Origin: Streptomyces malaysiense
GTDB lineage: Bacteria > Actinomycetota > Actinomycetes > Streptomycetales > Streptomycetaceae
Length of the DNA: 64,000 bases
Assembly: GCF_000980885.2 (NCBI RefSeq)
Contig: NZ_LBDA02000033.1
Location: 89,400 to 153,399, forward strand
Direction: 5' to 3'
Shown here: positions 8,693-19,232 of the stretch, in pieces
Numbering within the stretch: position 1 is the stretch's first letter
Layout: each line of letters starts with the position of its first letter
Made by a program: the position numbers and the translations under genes
The notes under the pieces: generated by a model
Told to the model about the DNA's origin: nothing
Database searches by the model: none
The model's input: only the letters and a program-made list of their open reading frames with translations

Positions 8693-9436
8693 ATGACGCA
8701 CGCGATGCTGAAAGGGTCGAACGTCCCGCTGGAGGCCACCACGGTGCGCACCGTGCTGCGCTGGACGCCGGGCACGTCGGTCCCGGACGTGGACGCCTCG
8801 GCGCTGCTGCTGGGCCCCGACGGCCGTGTGCGCTCGGACGAGGACTTCGTGTTCTACAACCAGCCGCGGCATCCCTCGGGGAAGGTGTGGCGGCTGGGCA
8901 AGAAGCGGGTCTCCGAGGGCCTTACCGACACGATCCAGTCGGAGCTGACCGGGATCGAGCCGGAGATCGGACGGATCCTGCTGGTCGCGTCCGCGGACGG
9001 GGTCACCTTCGACCAGGTGCCGAACCTGAGCATCAGCGTGTACGCCGCCGACGACGAGCCGTGGGCGGTGTTCGAGATCAAGCCGGAGACCGGCGCGGAG
9101 ACGGCGATGATCTGCGGCGAGCTGTACCGCCGCGGGGAGGGCTGGAAGTTCCGGGCGCTGGGCGAGGGCTATTCCAACGGCCTCAAGGGCCTGGCCACGG
9201 ATTTCGGCATCTCGGTGGACGAGTCCGAGGAGTCGGCGCCCGCGGTGGACGAGGGGGTCACGGTCTCCCGGCCGCTGCCCCCGGAGCAGCCGACGTCGGC
9301 GGTGCCGCCGCAGCCGGGGTACGGGTTCCCCCCGCCGGCCTCGGCACCGGCGTACGGCTTCCCGCAGCCCGTGCCCTTCGCCGAGGACCCCGACTTCCGG
9401 CTGCCGCCGCAGGGTCCGCAGTTCATCGGGCGGTAG
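8693..9436 (+). CDS. TerD-superfamily protein with proline-rich tail
   Basis: 247 aa, starting MTHAMLKGSNV. A TerD domain covers residues about 1-183, with DVDASALLL, FVFYNQ and GELYRRGEGWKFRALGEGY. The acidic calcium-binding loop seen in the two canonical TerD proteins of this window (TGEGEGDDE) is not present; the matching region reads LTGIEPEIGR. The last 60 residues are Pro/Gly-rich and probably disordered. It is divergent from the aldolase operon and convergent with another ter-family gene, with the MITE-like element immediately after the stop codon. Likely a stress-signalling scaffold; calcium binding is doubtful. Confidence 0.88.
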   Translation: MTHAMLKGSNVPLEATTVRTVLRWTPGTSVPDVDASALLLGPDGRVRSDEDFVFYNQPRHPSGKVWRLGKKRVSEGLTDTIQSELTGIEPEIGRILLVASADGVTFDQVPNLSISVYAADDEPWAVFEIKPETGAETAMICGELYRRGEGWKFRALGEGYSNGLKGLATDFGISVDESEESAPAVDEGVTVSRPLPPEQPTSAVPPQPGYGFPPPASAPAYGFPQPVPFAEDPDFRLPPQGPQFIGR

Positions 9437-9451
9437 TGCCGGCGGCGGCAG

Positions 9452-9620
9452 CTAGTGCCGCGGCAGGCAGCGTTCGCCCGCCAAGGAGCGGTGTCCGGCG
9501 CGTGCTCTCGGCGTGCCGGACAAAAGCCCTCGTACCGGACGTACTCGGGCTTTCGGCCGGTGCGGCGAGAGTGCGTGCAGGGCGTCGCGACGGGGCGGAC
9601 GTCGCCTGTTGCGGCACTAG
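9452..9620. mobile_element. 169-bp MITE-like element with CTAG-ended inverted repeats
   Basis: Both ends begin CTAGTGCCGC, and the terminal 27 bases match in inverted orientation at 22 positions. The interior is also largely self-complementary: a GTGCTCTCGGCG...AAGCCCTCGTAC half pairs with GTACTCGGGCTTTCGG...GAGAGTGCGTGC. It has no coding capacity. I recognise very similar sequences as dispersed repeats of Streptomyces genomes. The right-hand CTAG supplies the stop codon of the neighbouring leftward gene. It may act as a bidirectional terminator for the two convergent ter-family genes as well as being a transposon-derived repeat. Confidence 0.7.
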
Positions 9621-10342
9621 ATCTTCGTCTTGTAGCCCCGGCCCCACTGGAGCCCCCATCCGTACAACCGGTCCAGTTCGGCCTGGAAGCCGTAGACGAA
9701 CTTGACCTCGCGGCGGACCATGAGCTCGCCCTTGACGTTCTCGATGAGCAGGACGGCGCAGGAGCGGGCCTGCGGGTGCCGTTCGTCCAGGCTGATCTCC
9801 AGGCGGGGGCCGCTGCTGGGGTAGAGGGTGACGATGGCGTGCGTGCGGTCGAACGCCGGGGTCTGGTCGTAGATGTAGACGAAGACCAGGATCCTTTTGA
9901 TGGACTCGCGGTGGTCGAGGTTGATGTACATCGTCTCGCCGGAGCCCGAGCCGAACCGGTCGTCGCCGCTGATCTTGATGTACGGCACCGCGTTGATGTC
10001 GCCGAGGTAGTCGCCCAGCGGCTGTACGACGCCCTTGGTGCCGTCCGTCAGTTCGTACAGGCAGCCCAGGTCGAGGTCGACGTCGACCATGCTCTGCCCG
10101 TGGCCCTGGATCTCCGGCGGCTTCAGGGCCTTGAGGGGGTGGCGCAGCAGGCTGGGGCGCTGGGTGCCGAAGTCGGAGGCGCGCATCCGCCAGGTGAGGT
10201 TGACGCGCAGGTGCCCGGTGGCCGCGCCCTGCTTGGTGAGGGACGCCGACTGGCGCCGCTTGGTGAGCTCGATGGCGTTCGTGGCGTTGCCGGAGTCGAA
10301 GTCGACCGCGCGTGCGCCCAGCAGTCCGTCGAAGAAGCCCAT
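9617..10342 (-). CDS. TerD-superfamily (TerA/TerF-like) protein
   Basis: 241 aa from MGFFDGLLGAR; in-frame ATGs up to 26 codons upstream exist but have no better ribosome site. The N-terminal region (SASLTKQGAATGHLRVNLTW) looks like the first strand pair of the fold. The rest keeps TerD features: GCLYELTDGTKGVVQPLG, INLDHRESIKRILVFVYIYD and the C-terminal VYGFQAELDRLYGWGL. This pattern fits the divergent TerA/TerF-like branch rather than TerD itself. The stop codon lies in the right terminus of the MITE-like element. It is the last gene of the leftward ter group and follows the TerC-like gene by 89 nt. Confidence 0.8.
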   Translation of the reverse strand: MGFFDGLLGARAVDFDSGNATNAIELTKRRQSASLTKQGAATGHLRVNLTWRMRASDFGTQRPSLLRHPLKALKPPEIQGHGQSMVDVDLDLGCLYELTDGTKGVVQPLGDYLGDINAVPYIKISGDDRFGSGSGETMYINLDHRESIKRILVFVYIYDQTPAFDRTHAIVTLYPSSGPRLEISLDERHPQARSCAVLLIENVKGELMVRREVKFVYGFQAELDRLYGWGLQWGRGYKTKI

Positions 10343-10431
10343 TTCCCGCCCCCAGGTCATCGTCCTCATGCGTTCGGGGCGGCCGGCCGTGCCCGCCGCC
10401 CCGAACAGAGCGTTCCTCATGGATCAGGGTG

Positions 10432-11571
10432 TCACACCCCGGAGGAGACCTCGGCCTTCTCCTCGCCGCCGCCGGGGGCCGCTTCGAGAGCCCGGTTGCG
10501 GCGGACGGAGGACCAGAAGGACAACGCGATCAGGACGACGCCGACGAGGCCGGTGATCACCTCGTTGATCTCGTACTGGATGGTGACCATGAGGATGGCG
10601 GCCAGGGCGCCGATCGCGTAGTGGGCGCCGTGCTCCAGGTAGACGTAGTCGTCGAGGGTGCCCTGGCGGACCAGGTAGACCGTGAGCGAACGGACGTACA
10701 TCGCGCCGATGCCGAGGCCGAGGGCCATCATCACGATGTCGTTCGTGATGGCGAAGGCGCCGATCACACCGTCGAAGGAGAAGGACGCGTCCAGGACCTC
10801 CAGGTAGAGGAACATGAAGAACGCGGCCTGGCCGGCCAGCAGGACGGCCGACTTCTTCTTGCCGGTGCGGGCGGCCGCTTCCTCCTCCTCGTGCTCACGC
10901 TCCTCCTCTTCCTCCAGGCGTTCCTCGAAGAAGCCGGAGAGACCGCCGACGATCATGTACGTGATCAGGCCGGCGATGCCGGAGATCAGGACCGTCTGCG
11001 CCTTGTCGACGTGCGCTCCGCCGTGCTGGTGGGCGTGGGTGGCGAAGGTGAAGGAGGTGACCAGCAGGACGATCAGGGCGATGCAGACCGACAGCATGTC
11101 GATCTTGCCGAGCTTGGCCAGCGGCCGCTCGATCCACTGGAGCCACTTTATGTCCCGGTCCTCGAAGATGAAGTCCAGGAAGATCATCAGCAGGAACATG
11201 CCGCCGAAGGCCGCGATCGCCGGGTGGGCGTCGGTGACCAGCTGCTGGTAGCGGTCCTTGTCCGCGAAGGCGAGGTGGACCGCGTCGACCGGGTTGAGCT
11301 TGGCGGTGATGGCCACGATGACGACGGGGAAGACCAGCCGCATGCCGAAGACGGCGATGAGGACGCCCACCGTGAGGAAGATCTTCTGCCAGAAGGCGTT
11401 CATCTTCTTCAGGATTCCGGCGTTGACCACCGCGTTGTCGAAGGACAGCGAGATCTCCAGGACGGCGAGGATCGCCACCACCCCGAAGGCCTCCCACCCC
11501 CCGTAGAAGACGGCGGCGACCAGGCCGATCGCGGTCACCGCGAACGACCAGCCGAAGGTTTTCAGTAGCAC
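10432..11571 (-). CDS. TerC/DUF475-family integral membrane protein
   Basis: 379 aa with about eight or nine membrane helices. Two internally related motifs are diagnostic of the TerC superfamily: LEISLSFDNAVVNA near residue 42 and LEVLDASFSFDGVIGAFA near 262; their acidic residues are thought to lie on the metal path. A cytoplasmic loop holds a Glu/Arg/Lys charged run (EERLEEEEEREHEEEEAA) and a His-rich patch (HAHQHGG). TerC proteins export Mn2+ or Ca2+ or assemble with TerD-type proteins at the membrane. It lies 63 nt after a canonical terD gene on the same strand, consistent with a joint metal/envelope stress response. Confidence 0.9.
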   Translation of the reverse strand: MLLKTFGWSFAVTAIGLVAAVFYGGWEAFGVVAILAVLEISLSFDNAVVNAGILKKMNAFWQKIFLTVGVLIAVFGMRLVFPVVIVAITAKLNPVDAVHLAFADKDRYQQLVTDAHPAIAAFGGMFLLMIFLDFIFEDRDIKWLQWIERPLAKLGKIDMLSVCIALIVLLVTSFTFATHAHQHGGAHVDKAQTVLISGIAGLITYMIVGGLSGFFEERLEEEEEREHEEEEAAARTGKKKSAVLLAGQAAFFMFLYLEVLDASFSFDGVIGAFAITNDIVMMALGLGIGAMYVRSLTVYLVRQGTLDDYVYLEHGAHYAIGALAAILMVTIQYEINEVITGLVGVVLIALSFWSSVRRNRALEAAPGGGEEKAEVSSGV

Positions 11572-11591
11572 TGGTTACCTCATCGTGTTGT

Positions 11592-11619
11592 GGGGGCGCC
11601 TCCCATGAGGGTCTCCCCC
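11592..11619 (-). terminator. Hairpin between terD and the terC-like gene
   Basis: The leftward transcript can fold GGGGG-AGA-CCC against GGG-AGGCG-CCCCC around a TCAT loop. There is no U-run, so it may only reduce read-through or mark a processing site between the two genes. Confidence 0.45.
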
Positions 11620-11634
11620 GCGCCGAGCACGGCT

Positions 11635-12213
11635 TTACGAAACGTTGACCCCAAAGTCTAGGGCGATGCCGCGCAGTCCCGACGCGTACCCCTGTCCGAC
11701 GGCTCGGAACTTCCATTCGCCCTGGTAGCGATAGAGCTCGCCGAAGATCATGGCGGTCTCGGTGGAGGCGTCCTCGCTGAGGTCGTACCGGGCGAGTTCT
11801 TGACCGTCCGACTGGTTGACGACGCGGATGAACGCGTTGGAGACCTGTCCGAAGGTCTGGCCGCGCTCGTCGGCCATATGGATGGAGACCGGGAAGATGA
11901 CCTTCTCGCACTGCGGCGGGACCTTGGCGAGGTCCACCAGGATCGACTCGTCGTCGCCCTCGCCCTCACCCGTGAGGTTGTCGCCGGTGTGCTCCACCGA
12001 ACCGTCCGGGCTCTTGAGCTGGTTGTAGAAGACGAACCACTCGTCGCCCATCACCCGGTTGTTGGCGCCGCACAGCAGCGCGCTGGCGTCCAGGTCGAAG
12101 GGGGCGCCGGTGGTGGAGCGCGCGTCCCAGCCGAGCCCGATCATGACGTTGGTGAGGTTCGGTGCGGCCTTGGAGAGGGAGACATTGCCTCCCTTGGCGA
12201 GCGTCACGCCCAT
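11635..12213 (-). CDS. terD: TerD-family calcium-binding stress protein
   Basis: 192 aa, the canonical TerD length, beginning MGVTLAKGGNVSL after GGGGAGGA at good spacing. It has the full calcium-binding set: FDLDASALL, the acidic loop TGDNLTGEGEGDDE, and YDLSEDASTETAM. Its neighbour at 12312 is a close paralogue, so this is a local duplication. TerD domains bind Ca2+ and are linked to tellurite, oxidative and phage/envelope stress; in Streptomyces they also affect development. A strong hairpin separates it from the upstream paralogue, so it probably has its own promoter as well as read-through. Confidence 0.95.
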   Translation of the reverse strand: MGVTLAKGGNVSLSKAAPNLTNVMIGLGWDARSTTGAPFDLDASALLCGANNRVMGDEWFVFYNQLKSPDGSVEHTGDNLTGEGEGDDESILVDLAKVPPQCEKVIFPVSIHMADERGQTFGQVSNAFIRVVNQSDGQELARYDLSEDASTETAMIFGELYRYQGEWKFRAVGQGYASGLRGIALDFGVNVS

Positions 12214-12254
12214 GATTGCTGGTCCTCCCCTGACAGTGCTTCCTGTTTCCTGCG

Positions 12255-12291
12255 CGTCCGGCGCCGGCCGTAAACGGCGCGGCGCCGGACG
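12255..12291 (-). terminator. Strong hairpin between the two terD paralogues
   Basis: CGTCCGGCGCC pairs perfectly with GGCGCCGGACG; the enclosed GCCG-TAAA-CGGC adds an inner stem. It follows the stop of the upstream terD by about 20 nt in the direction of reading. Confidence 0.7.
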
Positions 12292-12311
12292 GTGTCCCGG
12301 CTTCCGGGGTG

Positions 12312-12887
12312 TCAGACGTTGACGCCGAAGTCCTGGGCGATGCCGCGCAGCCCGGACGCGTAGCCCTGGCCGATGGCACGGAACTTCCACTCCGCGCCGT
12401 TGCGGTACAGCTCGCCGAAGACCATGGCGGTCTCGGTGGAGGCGTCCTCACTGAGGTCGTACCGGGCGATCTCGGCCTCGCCGGCCTGGTTGACGACGCG
12501 GATGAACGCGTTGCGCACCTGGCCGAAGGACTGCTGGCGGTTCTCGGCGTCGTAGATCGACACCGGGAACACGATCTTGTCCACGTCGGCGGGCACGGCG
12601 GCGAGATTGATCTTGATCTGTTCGTCGTCGCCCTCGCCCTCACCGGTGATGTTGTCGCCGGTGTGCTCCACGGAGCCGTCGGGGCTCTTGAGGTTGTTGA
12701 AGAAGACGAAGTGCTGGTCGCTGATGACCTTGCCGGAGTTGTTCAGCAGCAGGGCGCTCGCGTCGAGGTCGAAGTCGGTGCCGGTCGTGGTGCGCACGTC
12801 CCAGCCCAGTCCGACGATGACGGCGGTCAGGCCCGGGGCCTCCTTGGTCAGCGAGACGTTGCCGCCCTTGCTGAGGCTGACTCCCAC
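12312..12887 (-). CDS. terD: TerD-family calcium-binding stress protein, second copy
   Basis: 191 aa, starting with GTG at VGVSLSKGGNVSL. That start is preferred because GGAGGA lies three bases upstream and the protein then has exactly the canonical TerD length; an upstream ATG would add 20 residues. FDLDASALLL, the acidic calcium loop TGDNITGEGEGDDE and YDLSEDASTETAM are all intact. It is highly similar to the adjacent paralogue. It lies downstream of the peroxiredoxin gene on the same strand after a gap of 138 nt, so separate control is likely. Confidence 0.95.
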   Translation of the reverse strand: MGVSLSKGGNVSLTKEAPGLTAVIVGLGWDVRTTTGTDFDLDASALLLNNSGKVISDQHFVFFNNLKSPDGSVEHTGDNITGEGEGDDEQIKINLAAVPADVDKIVFPVSIYDAENRQQSFGQVRNAFIRVVNQAGEAEIARYDLSEDASTETAMVFGELYRNGAEWKFRAIGQGYASGLRGIAQDFGVNV

Positions 12888-12890
12888 GAG

Positions 12891-12896
12891 TCCTCC
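12891..12896 (-). promoter_or_regulatory. Ribosome binding site fixing the GTG start of the second terD
   Basis: GGAGGA three bases before GTG. The alternative upstream ATG at 12947 has no such site. Confidence 0.7.
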
Positions 12897-13025
12897 ATGT
12901 GGTGTCGAGGGGCGGGGAGCCCCGTCGTGCTTCGGATATGGGATCAACGAGCCGATCCTAGTGACGAGTTCCCGCCCCCCGCAGACCCTGGACCCGAAGG
13001 TTCCCAGGTTCGGCCGACCGGCCGA

Positions 13026-13484
13026 CTAGAGGGTGTCGAGCGCCTTCACGTACTCGTTCAGGTCGCGCGCGTCCGGCAGTCCGTTGACCACGGTCCAGCG
13101 CACGACGCCCTCCTTGTCGATGACGAAGGTGCCACGCACCGCGCAGCCCTTGTCCTCGTCGAAGACGCCGTAGTCGCGCGAGACGTCGCCGTGCGGCCAG
13201 AAGTCGCTGAGCAGCGGGTACTCCAGTCCCTCCTGCTCGGCGAAGACGCGCAGGCTGTGGATGGAGTCGTTCGAGACGGCGAGCAGCTGGGTGTCGCGGT
13301 CGGCGAACCTCGGCAGGTTGTCGCGCAGCTCGCACAGCTCGCCGGTGCACACGCCGGTGAAGGCGAAGGGGTAGAAGAGCAGGACCACGTTCTTCTCGCC
13401 GCGGAAGTCGGCGAGCCGCACGGTGCGGCCGTGGTTGTCCTTGAGCTCGAAGTCGGGTGCCTTGTCGCCGACCTGGATCGCCAT
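13026..13484 (-). CDS. ahpE: AhpE-type peroxiredoxin
   Basis: 152 aa from MAIQVGDKAPDFEL; 13 upstream in-frame residues were left out because the family starts here and a GAAGGGAAG site precedes this ATG. The thioredoxin fold shows FYPFAFTGVCTGELCELRD with the peroxidatic Cys in GVC and a further Cys five residues later; LLSDFWPHGDVSRDYGVF is typical of the AhpE group. It reduces peroxides and peroxynitrite with electrons from mycothiol or thioredoxin systems. The second Cys could act as a resolving residue, unlike strictly 1-Cys AhpE. The position between aceE/DUF3052 and the terD genes fits an oxidative-stress role. Confidence 0.92.
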   Translation of the reverse strand: MAIQVGDKAPDFELKDNHGRTVRLADFRGEKNVVLLFYPFAFTGVCTGELCELRDNLPRFADRDTQLLAVSNDSIHSLRVFAEQEGLEYPLLSDFWPHGDVSRDYGVFDEDKGCAVRGTFVIDKEGVVRWTVVNGLPDARDLNEYVKALDTL

Positions 13485-13565
13485 GTCGTGCTTCCCTTCG
13501 GTGGGCTGTTCGGGTGAGAGCACAGCAAACGCTCGGGTCCACCCTACGCAGCGATCACCTGGGAT

Positions 13566-13599
13566 CCGGACGGGCCGGGGCGGGATCCGGCCCGTCCGG
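13566..13599 (-). terminator. Terminator-like hairpin after the DUF3052 gene
   Basis: CCGGACGGGCC pairs perfectly with GGCCCGTCCGG over a 12-nt loop, starting a few bases after the stop of the DUF3052 gene in the reading direction. Confidence 0.65.
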
Positions 13600-13605
13600 T
13601 AGCGG

Positions 13606-14043
13606 TCATCGCTTCGACTTGGCCGCCTTCGGCGTGGCCAGCCGGCTGCCGCTCCAGTCCTTGCCGACGCTGACGCTCTTCGCGGCGGTCAGGCCGGCAG
13701 TCGTCGCGGCTTCCGAGATGTCGCTCGGTTCGACGTATCCCGAACGGCCGGTCTTCGGCGTGAGGAGCAGAATGGCGCCGCCCTCCTCGATGTACGTGGT
13801 GGCGTCCACCAGCGCATCCGTCAGGTCGCCGTCGTCGTCCCGGAACCAGAGCACGACGGCGTCGGCCACGTCGTCGTATTCCTCGTCCATCAGGTCGCCC
13901 TCGACGGCTTCCTCGATGGCCTGGCGGAGTTCCTGGTCGACGTCGTCGTCGTAGCCGATCTCCTGGACCACCTGTCCGGGCTGGAACCCCAGCCTGGCGG
14001 CAGGGTTCGTCCGCTCCTCCGCGTGGTCCGCGGTCGCGCTCAC
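13606..14043 (-). CDS. DUF3052 family protein
   Basis: 145 aa, GTG start six bases after a perfect AGGAGG. The frame is open well upstream, but this site decides the start and the product begins (M/V)SATADHAEERTNPAARLGF as in relatives. It is an acidic protein (EIGYDDDVDQELRQAIEE; DLMDEEYDDVADAVVLWF) with a basic Lys/Arg tail. DUF3052 proteins are conserved in actinobacteria next to aceE; no biochemical function is known to me. It is divergent from aceE with a shared 460-nt control region. Confidence 0.88.
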   Translation of the reverse strand: MSATADHAEERTNPAARLGFQPGQVVQEIGYDDDVDQELRQAIEEAVEGDLMDEEYDDVADAVVLWFRDDDGDLTDALVDATTYIEEGGAILLLTPKTGRSGYVEPSDISEAATTAGLTAAKSVSVGKDWSGSRLATPKAAKSKR

Positions 14044-14503
14044 GGGTTGCCTCCTGATCATGTCTGGTGAATATCTCAGCCACGCGCGTGCGCGAAGCAT
14101 TGGCCGTAGTCCACACGGGCGGGGCGGATAGCGCAAGTACCCGGCCGTCCCGACCGCCGAAACGGTGACGATACCGGCCGTGTCGTGGCAACTCCTGGCA
14201 CCGTATCTCGATTCCTCGCCACCCACATCACCCGCATGTGCCCGGTTTGCGTTCAGCGGAATCATCCGCGGGCGGAACCATCGAACAACTTTGCCAAGCG
14301 CGTCACACCCCGGGCGTATCGTTGCGTTTTGACCGGCGGTGCGCTCCGGCGGTACGCGGGGTGGCGCCGGTGGAGATGACGGACGTCCCCCCGAGGTACA
14401 CGATGGGGAACGGCGCGGGCACTGGCAGTAGGCATGAGCAGCAGGTCCTACGAGCAGTAGGCACGAGCAGCGACAACCGGCCCTCCGACAGGTAAGGAAC
14501 AGC
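14044..14503. other. 460-nt divergent intergenic region between DUF3052 and aceE
   Basis: No convincing coding sequence on either strand. The half nearest aceE has a direct repeat (14425-14471) and a loosely promoter-like TTGCCA...TATCGT pair with a 20-nt spacer, too long to call. The aceE gene has AAGGA before its GTG. The length suggests a leader or several control sites for aceE. Confidence 0.6.
14425..14471. repeat. 18-nt direct repeat in the aceE leader
   Basis: GCAGTAGGCATGAGCAGC and GCAGTAGGCACGAGCAGC, 17 of 18 identical, with starts 29 nt apart. The second copy ends 32 nt before the aceE start. A regulator site or a slippage duplication are both possible. Confidence 0.65.
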
Positions 14504-17251
<2,748 letters not shown>

Positions 17252-17269
17252 CGGTGCCGTAGGAACACG

Positions 17270-17302
17270 GGCCGGGGTCGGTGCGGCTCACCGACCCCGG
17301 CC
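17270..17302 (+). terminator. Terminator after aceE
   Basis: GGCCGGGGTCGGTG pairs perfectly with CACCGACCCCGGCC over a 5-nt loop, 19 nt after the aceE stop. A second weaker stem (GGACGCTC with GAGCGTCC, 17411-17445) lies between it and the convergent MFS gene. Confidence 0.85.
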
Positions 17303-17535
17303 AGGCGCCGCCGGCGCCCACCGGCGACGGCCGCACGTCGCCCGCCGGCGGCGCCGCAGCCCCCAGGAGCGCGGGAAGCGCGCGGTCGGCCGCGACGGGC
17401 CCGCGGCGACGGACGCTCACTGCTCCCCTCCCGCAGCGAGCGTCCGCGGCCGGGCTTCCGGTGGGAAACTCTGGCCCGCGTGGAGCGCACCACGCCAGCG
17501 ATCTTGGCGGGAGTCACTCTGATAGGCGACCGGGG

Positions 17536-19155
17536 TCAGATGTGCCCCACGCCCGCCCCGGCCTCCGCGTTCCCGCCCCGCTTGGCGAGCAGGGCGACGA
17601 GGACCGCGACCACGGCGACACCCGCGGCGACGAGGCACGCGAGGCTCATGCCGGAGATGAACGTGTCGTGCGCCACGGTCGTGATCTTGGCGGCGATCTC
17701 GGCCGGTATTCCCTTCCGCACCGGCGCCACACCGGCCTGCACGGCCTCCGACGCCTGGTCCAGCTGGGCCGGCTTCAGCGGCGGCAACCCCGCGCGCGCC
17801 CAGTTGCCCGGCAGCGCGCTGTCGACCTTGGAGGCCATCACCGCGCCCAGCACCGCCGTACCGAGGCTGCCGCCGATCTGCATGGCGGCCTGCTGGAGAC
17901 CGCCGGCCACACCGGACAGCTCCAGCGGCGCGTTGCCGACGATGACCTCGGTCGCGCCGACCATCACCGGCGCGAGGCCGAGACCGAGGAGGGCGAACCA
18001 GACGGACATCACACCGCTGCCCGTACCAGCCTTGAGCGTGGACATGCCGTACATGGCGATCGCGGTCGCGGCCATGCCGCCGGCCAGCGGGACGCGCGGG
18101 CCGAGTTTGGTGATCGCGGCGCCGGCCAGCGGCGAGGCGACGATCATCATGCCCGTGAGCGGCAGCAGGTGCAGGCCCGCGTCGACCGGGGACATCCCGT
18201 GCACGTTCTGGAGGTAGAAGGTCACGAAGAACAGGCCGCCCATGAAGGCGATGGCCATCAGGATCATCAGGACCACGCCGGCCGACAGCGGCACGGAGCG
18301 GAACAGGCCGAGCGGGACGAGCGGTTCGGCGACCTTGGTCTCCCAGAACGCGAAGAACGCGAAGAGCAGGACCGAGGCGGCGACGAAGCCCCAGGTCCGG
18401 CCGTCGCCCCAGCCCCAGCTCGGCGCCTTGATGAGGGCCCAGACGAGGCAGAACATCGCGCCGGACAGCAGGACGATGCCGAGCACGTCGAAGGAGCGCG
18501 GCGCGTTCCGCGCGCGGTGGTCGAGCAGGATCAGCAGGCCGAGGACCAGGGCGACCACGCCGACCGGCACATTGATGAAGAACACCGACTGCCAGTTGAC
18601 GTGCTGCACGAGCACGCCGCCGAGGATCGGGCCGCCCGCGGTGGACGCGCCGATCACCATGCCCCAGATGCCGATGGCCATGTTGAGCTTCTCGGCCGGG
18701 AACGTGGCCCGCAGCAGGCCGAGCGCGGCCGGCATCAGCAGCGCGCCGAACAGGCCCTGGAAGACGCGGAAGGTGACCACGGCGGCGATGCTGTCGGACA
18801 GCCCGATCGCGCCGGAGGCGGCGGCGAAGCCGGTCACACCGATGAGGAAGGTCTGCCGGTGCCCGAAGCGGTCACCGAGCTTGCCCGCGGTGATCAGGGT
18901 GACCGCGAGGGCGAGGAAGTAGGCGTTGGTGATCCACTGCACATCGGCGAAGGTCGCGTGCAGATGGTCGCGGATGGCCGGGTTGGCGATGGCCACGATG
19001 GTGCCGTCCAGGGCCACCATCATGACCCCTACGGCGACGGTGATCAGGGTGAGCCACGGGTGGCCGCGCATCCCCGTGGCCGGCGCTTGCTCCGCCGGGG
19101 CCGACGGGGCTCCGTCACCCGGCCCCGTCGTGTCGATGGTGGTCTGACCAGTCAT
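17536..19155 (-). CDS. MFS multidrug exporter, 14-helix EmrB/QacA type
   Basis: 539 aa from MTGQTTIDTTGP. DHA2-family signatures: ALDGTIVAIANPAIR in helix 1, TNAYFLALAVTLITAGKLGD, GDRFGHRQTF (motif A) and GASTAGGPILGGVLVQ (antiporter motif C). About 14 membrane helices are visible. It is predicted to expel toxic compounds using the proton gradient. A divergent TetR gene shares the 77-nt control region. The promoter -10 box ends seven bases before the ATG, so the mRNA is probably leaderless, in line with the lack of a ribosome site. Substrate unknown. Confidence 0.92.
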   Translation of the reverse strand: MTGQTTIDTTGPGDGAPSAPAEQAPATGMRGHPWLTLITVAVGVMMVALDGTIVAIANPAIRDHLHATFADVQWITNAYFLALAVTLITAGKLGDRFGHRQTFLIGVTGFAAASGAIGLSDSIAAVVTFRVFQGLFGALLMPAALGLLRATFPAEKLNMAIGIWGMVIGASTAGGPILGGVLVQHVNWQSVFFINVPVGVVALVLGLLILLDHRARNAPRSFDVLGIVLLSGAMFCLVWALIKAPSWGWGDGRTWGFVAASVLLFAFFAFWETKVAEPLVPLGLFRSVPLSAGVVLMILMAIAFMGGLFFVTFYLQNVHGMSPVDAGLHLLPLTGMMIVASPLAGAAITKLGPRVPLAGGMAATAIAMYGMSTLKAGTGSGVMSVWFALLGLGLAPVMVGATEVIVGNAPLELSGVAGGLQQAAMQIGGSLGTAVLGAVMASKVDSALPGNWARAGLPPLKPAQLDQASEAVQAGVAPVRKGIPAEIAAKITTVAHDTFISGMSLACLVAAGVAVVAVLVALLAKRGGNAEAGAGVGHI

Positions 19156-19162
19156 GTGTTCG

Positions 19163-19192
19163 AGATTAGTGACAGCCACTGACAGTTGACAA
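19163..19192 (-). promoter_or_regulatory. Promoter of the MFS exporter gene
   Basis: TTGTCA, 18-bp spacer, TAATCT on the minus strand. The -10 box ends seven bases from the ATG, giving a leaderless transcript. Confidence 0.6.
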
Positions 19193-19219
19193 ACAATTTC
19201 ACAAGTCGGTGACTGACAG
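19168..19219. promoter_or_regulatory. Three-copy ASTGACAG sites, probable TetR operator region
   Basis: AGTGACAG at 19168, ACTGACAG at 19178 and ACTGACAG at 19212. Two copies sit in the spacer of the exporter promoter and one lies just before the tetR start, as expected for autoregulation plus repression of the exporter. Confidence 0.5.
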
Positions 19220-19232
19220 GGCACACTGGTAC

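Noticed and set aside
9434..9460. Two TAGTGCCG copies as a tandem repeat separate from the MITE
   Set aside because: The second copy is the left terminus of the element, and the first is only eight bases at the terD-like stop, possibly a target-site remnant but too short to claim.
14293..14325. TTGCCA...TATCGT promoter for aceE
   Set aside because: The spacer is 20 nt, outside the usual 16-19 range, and no supporting features were seen.
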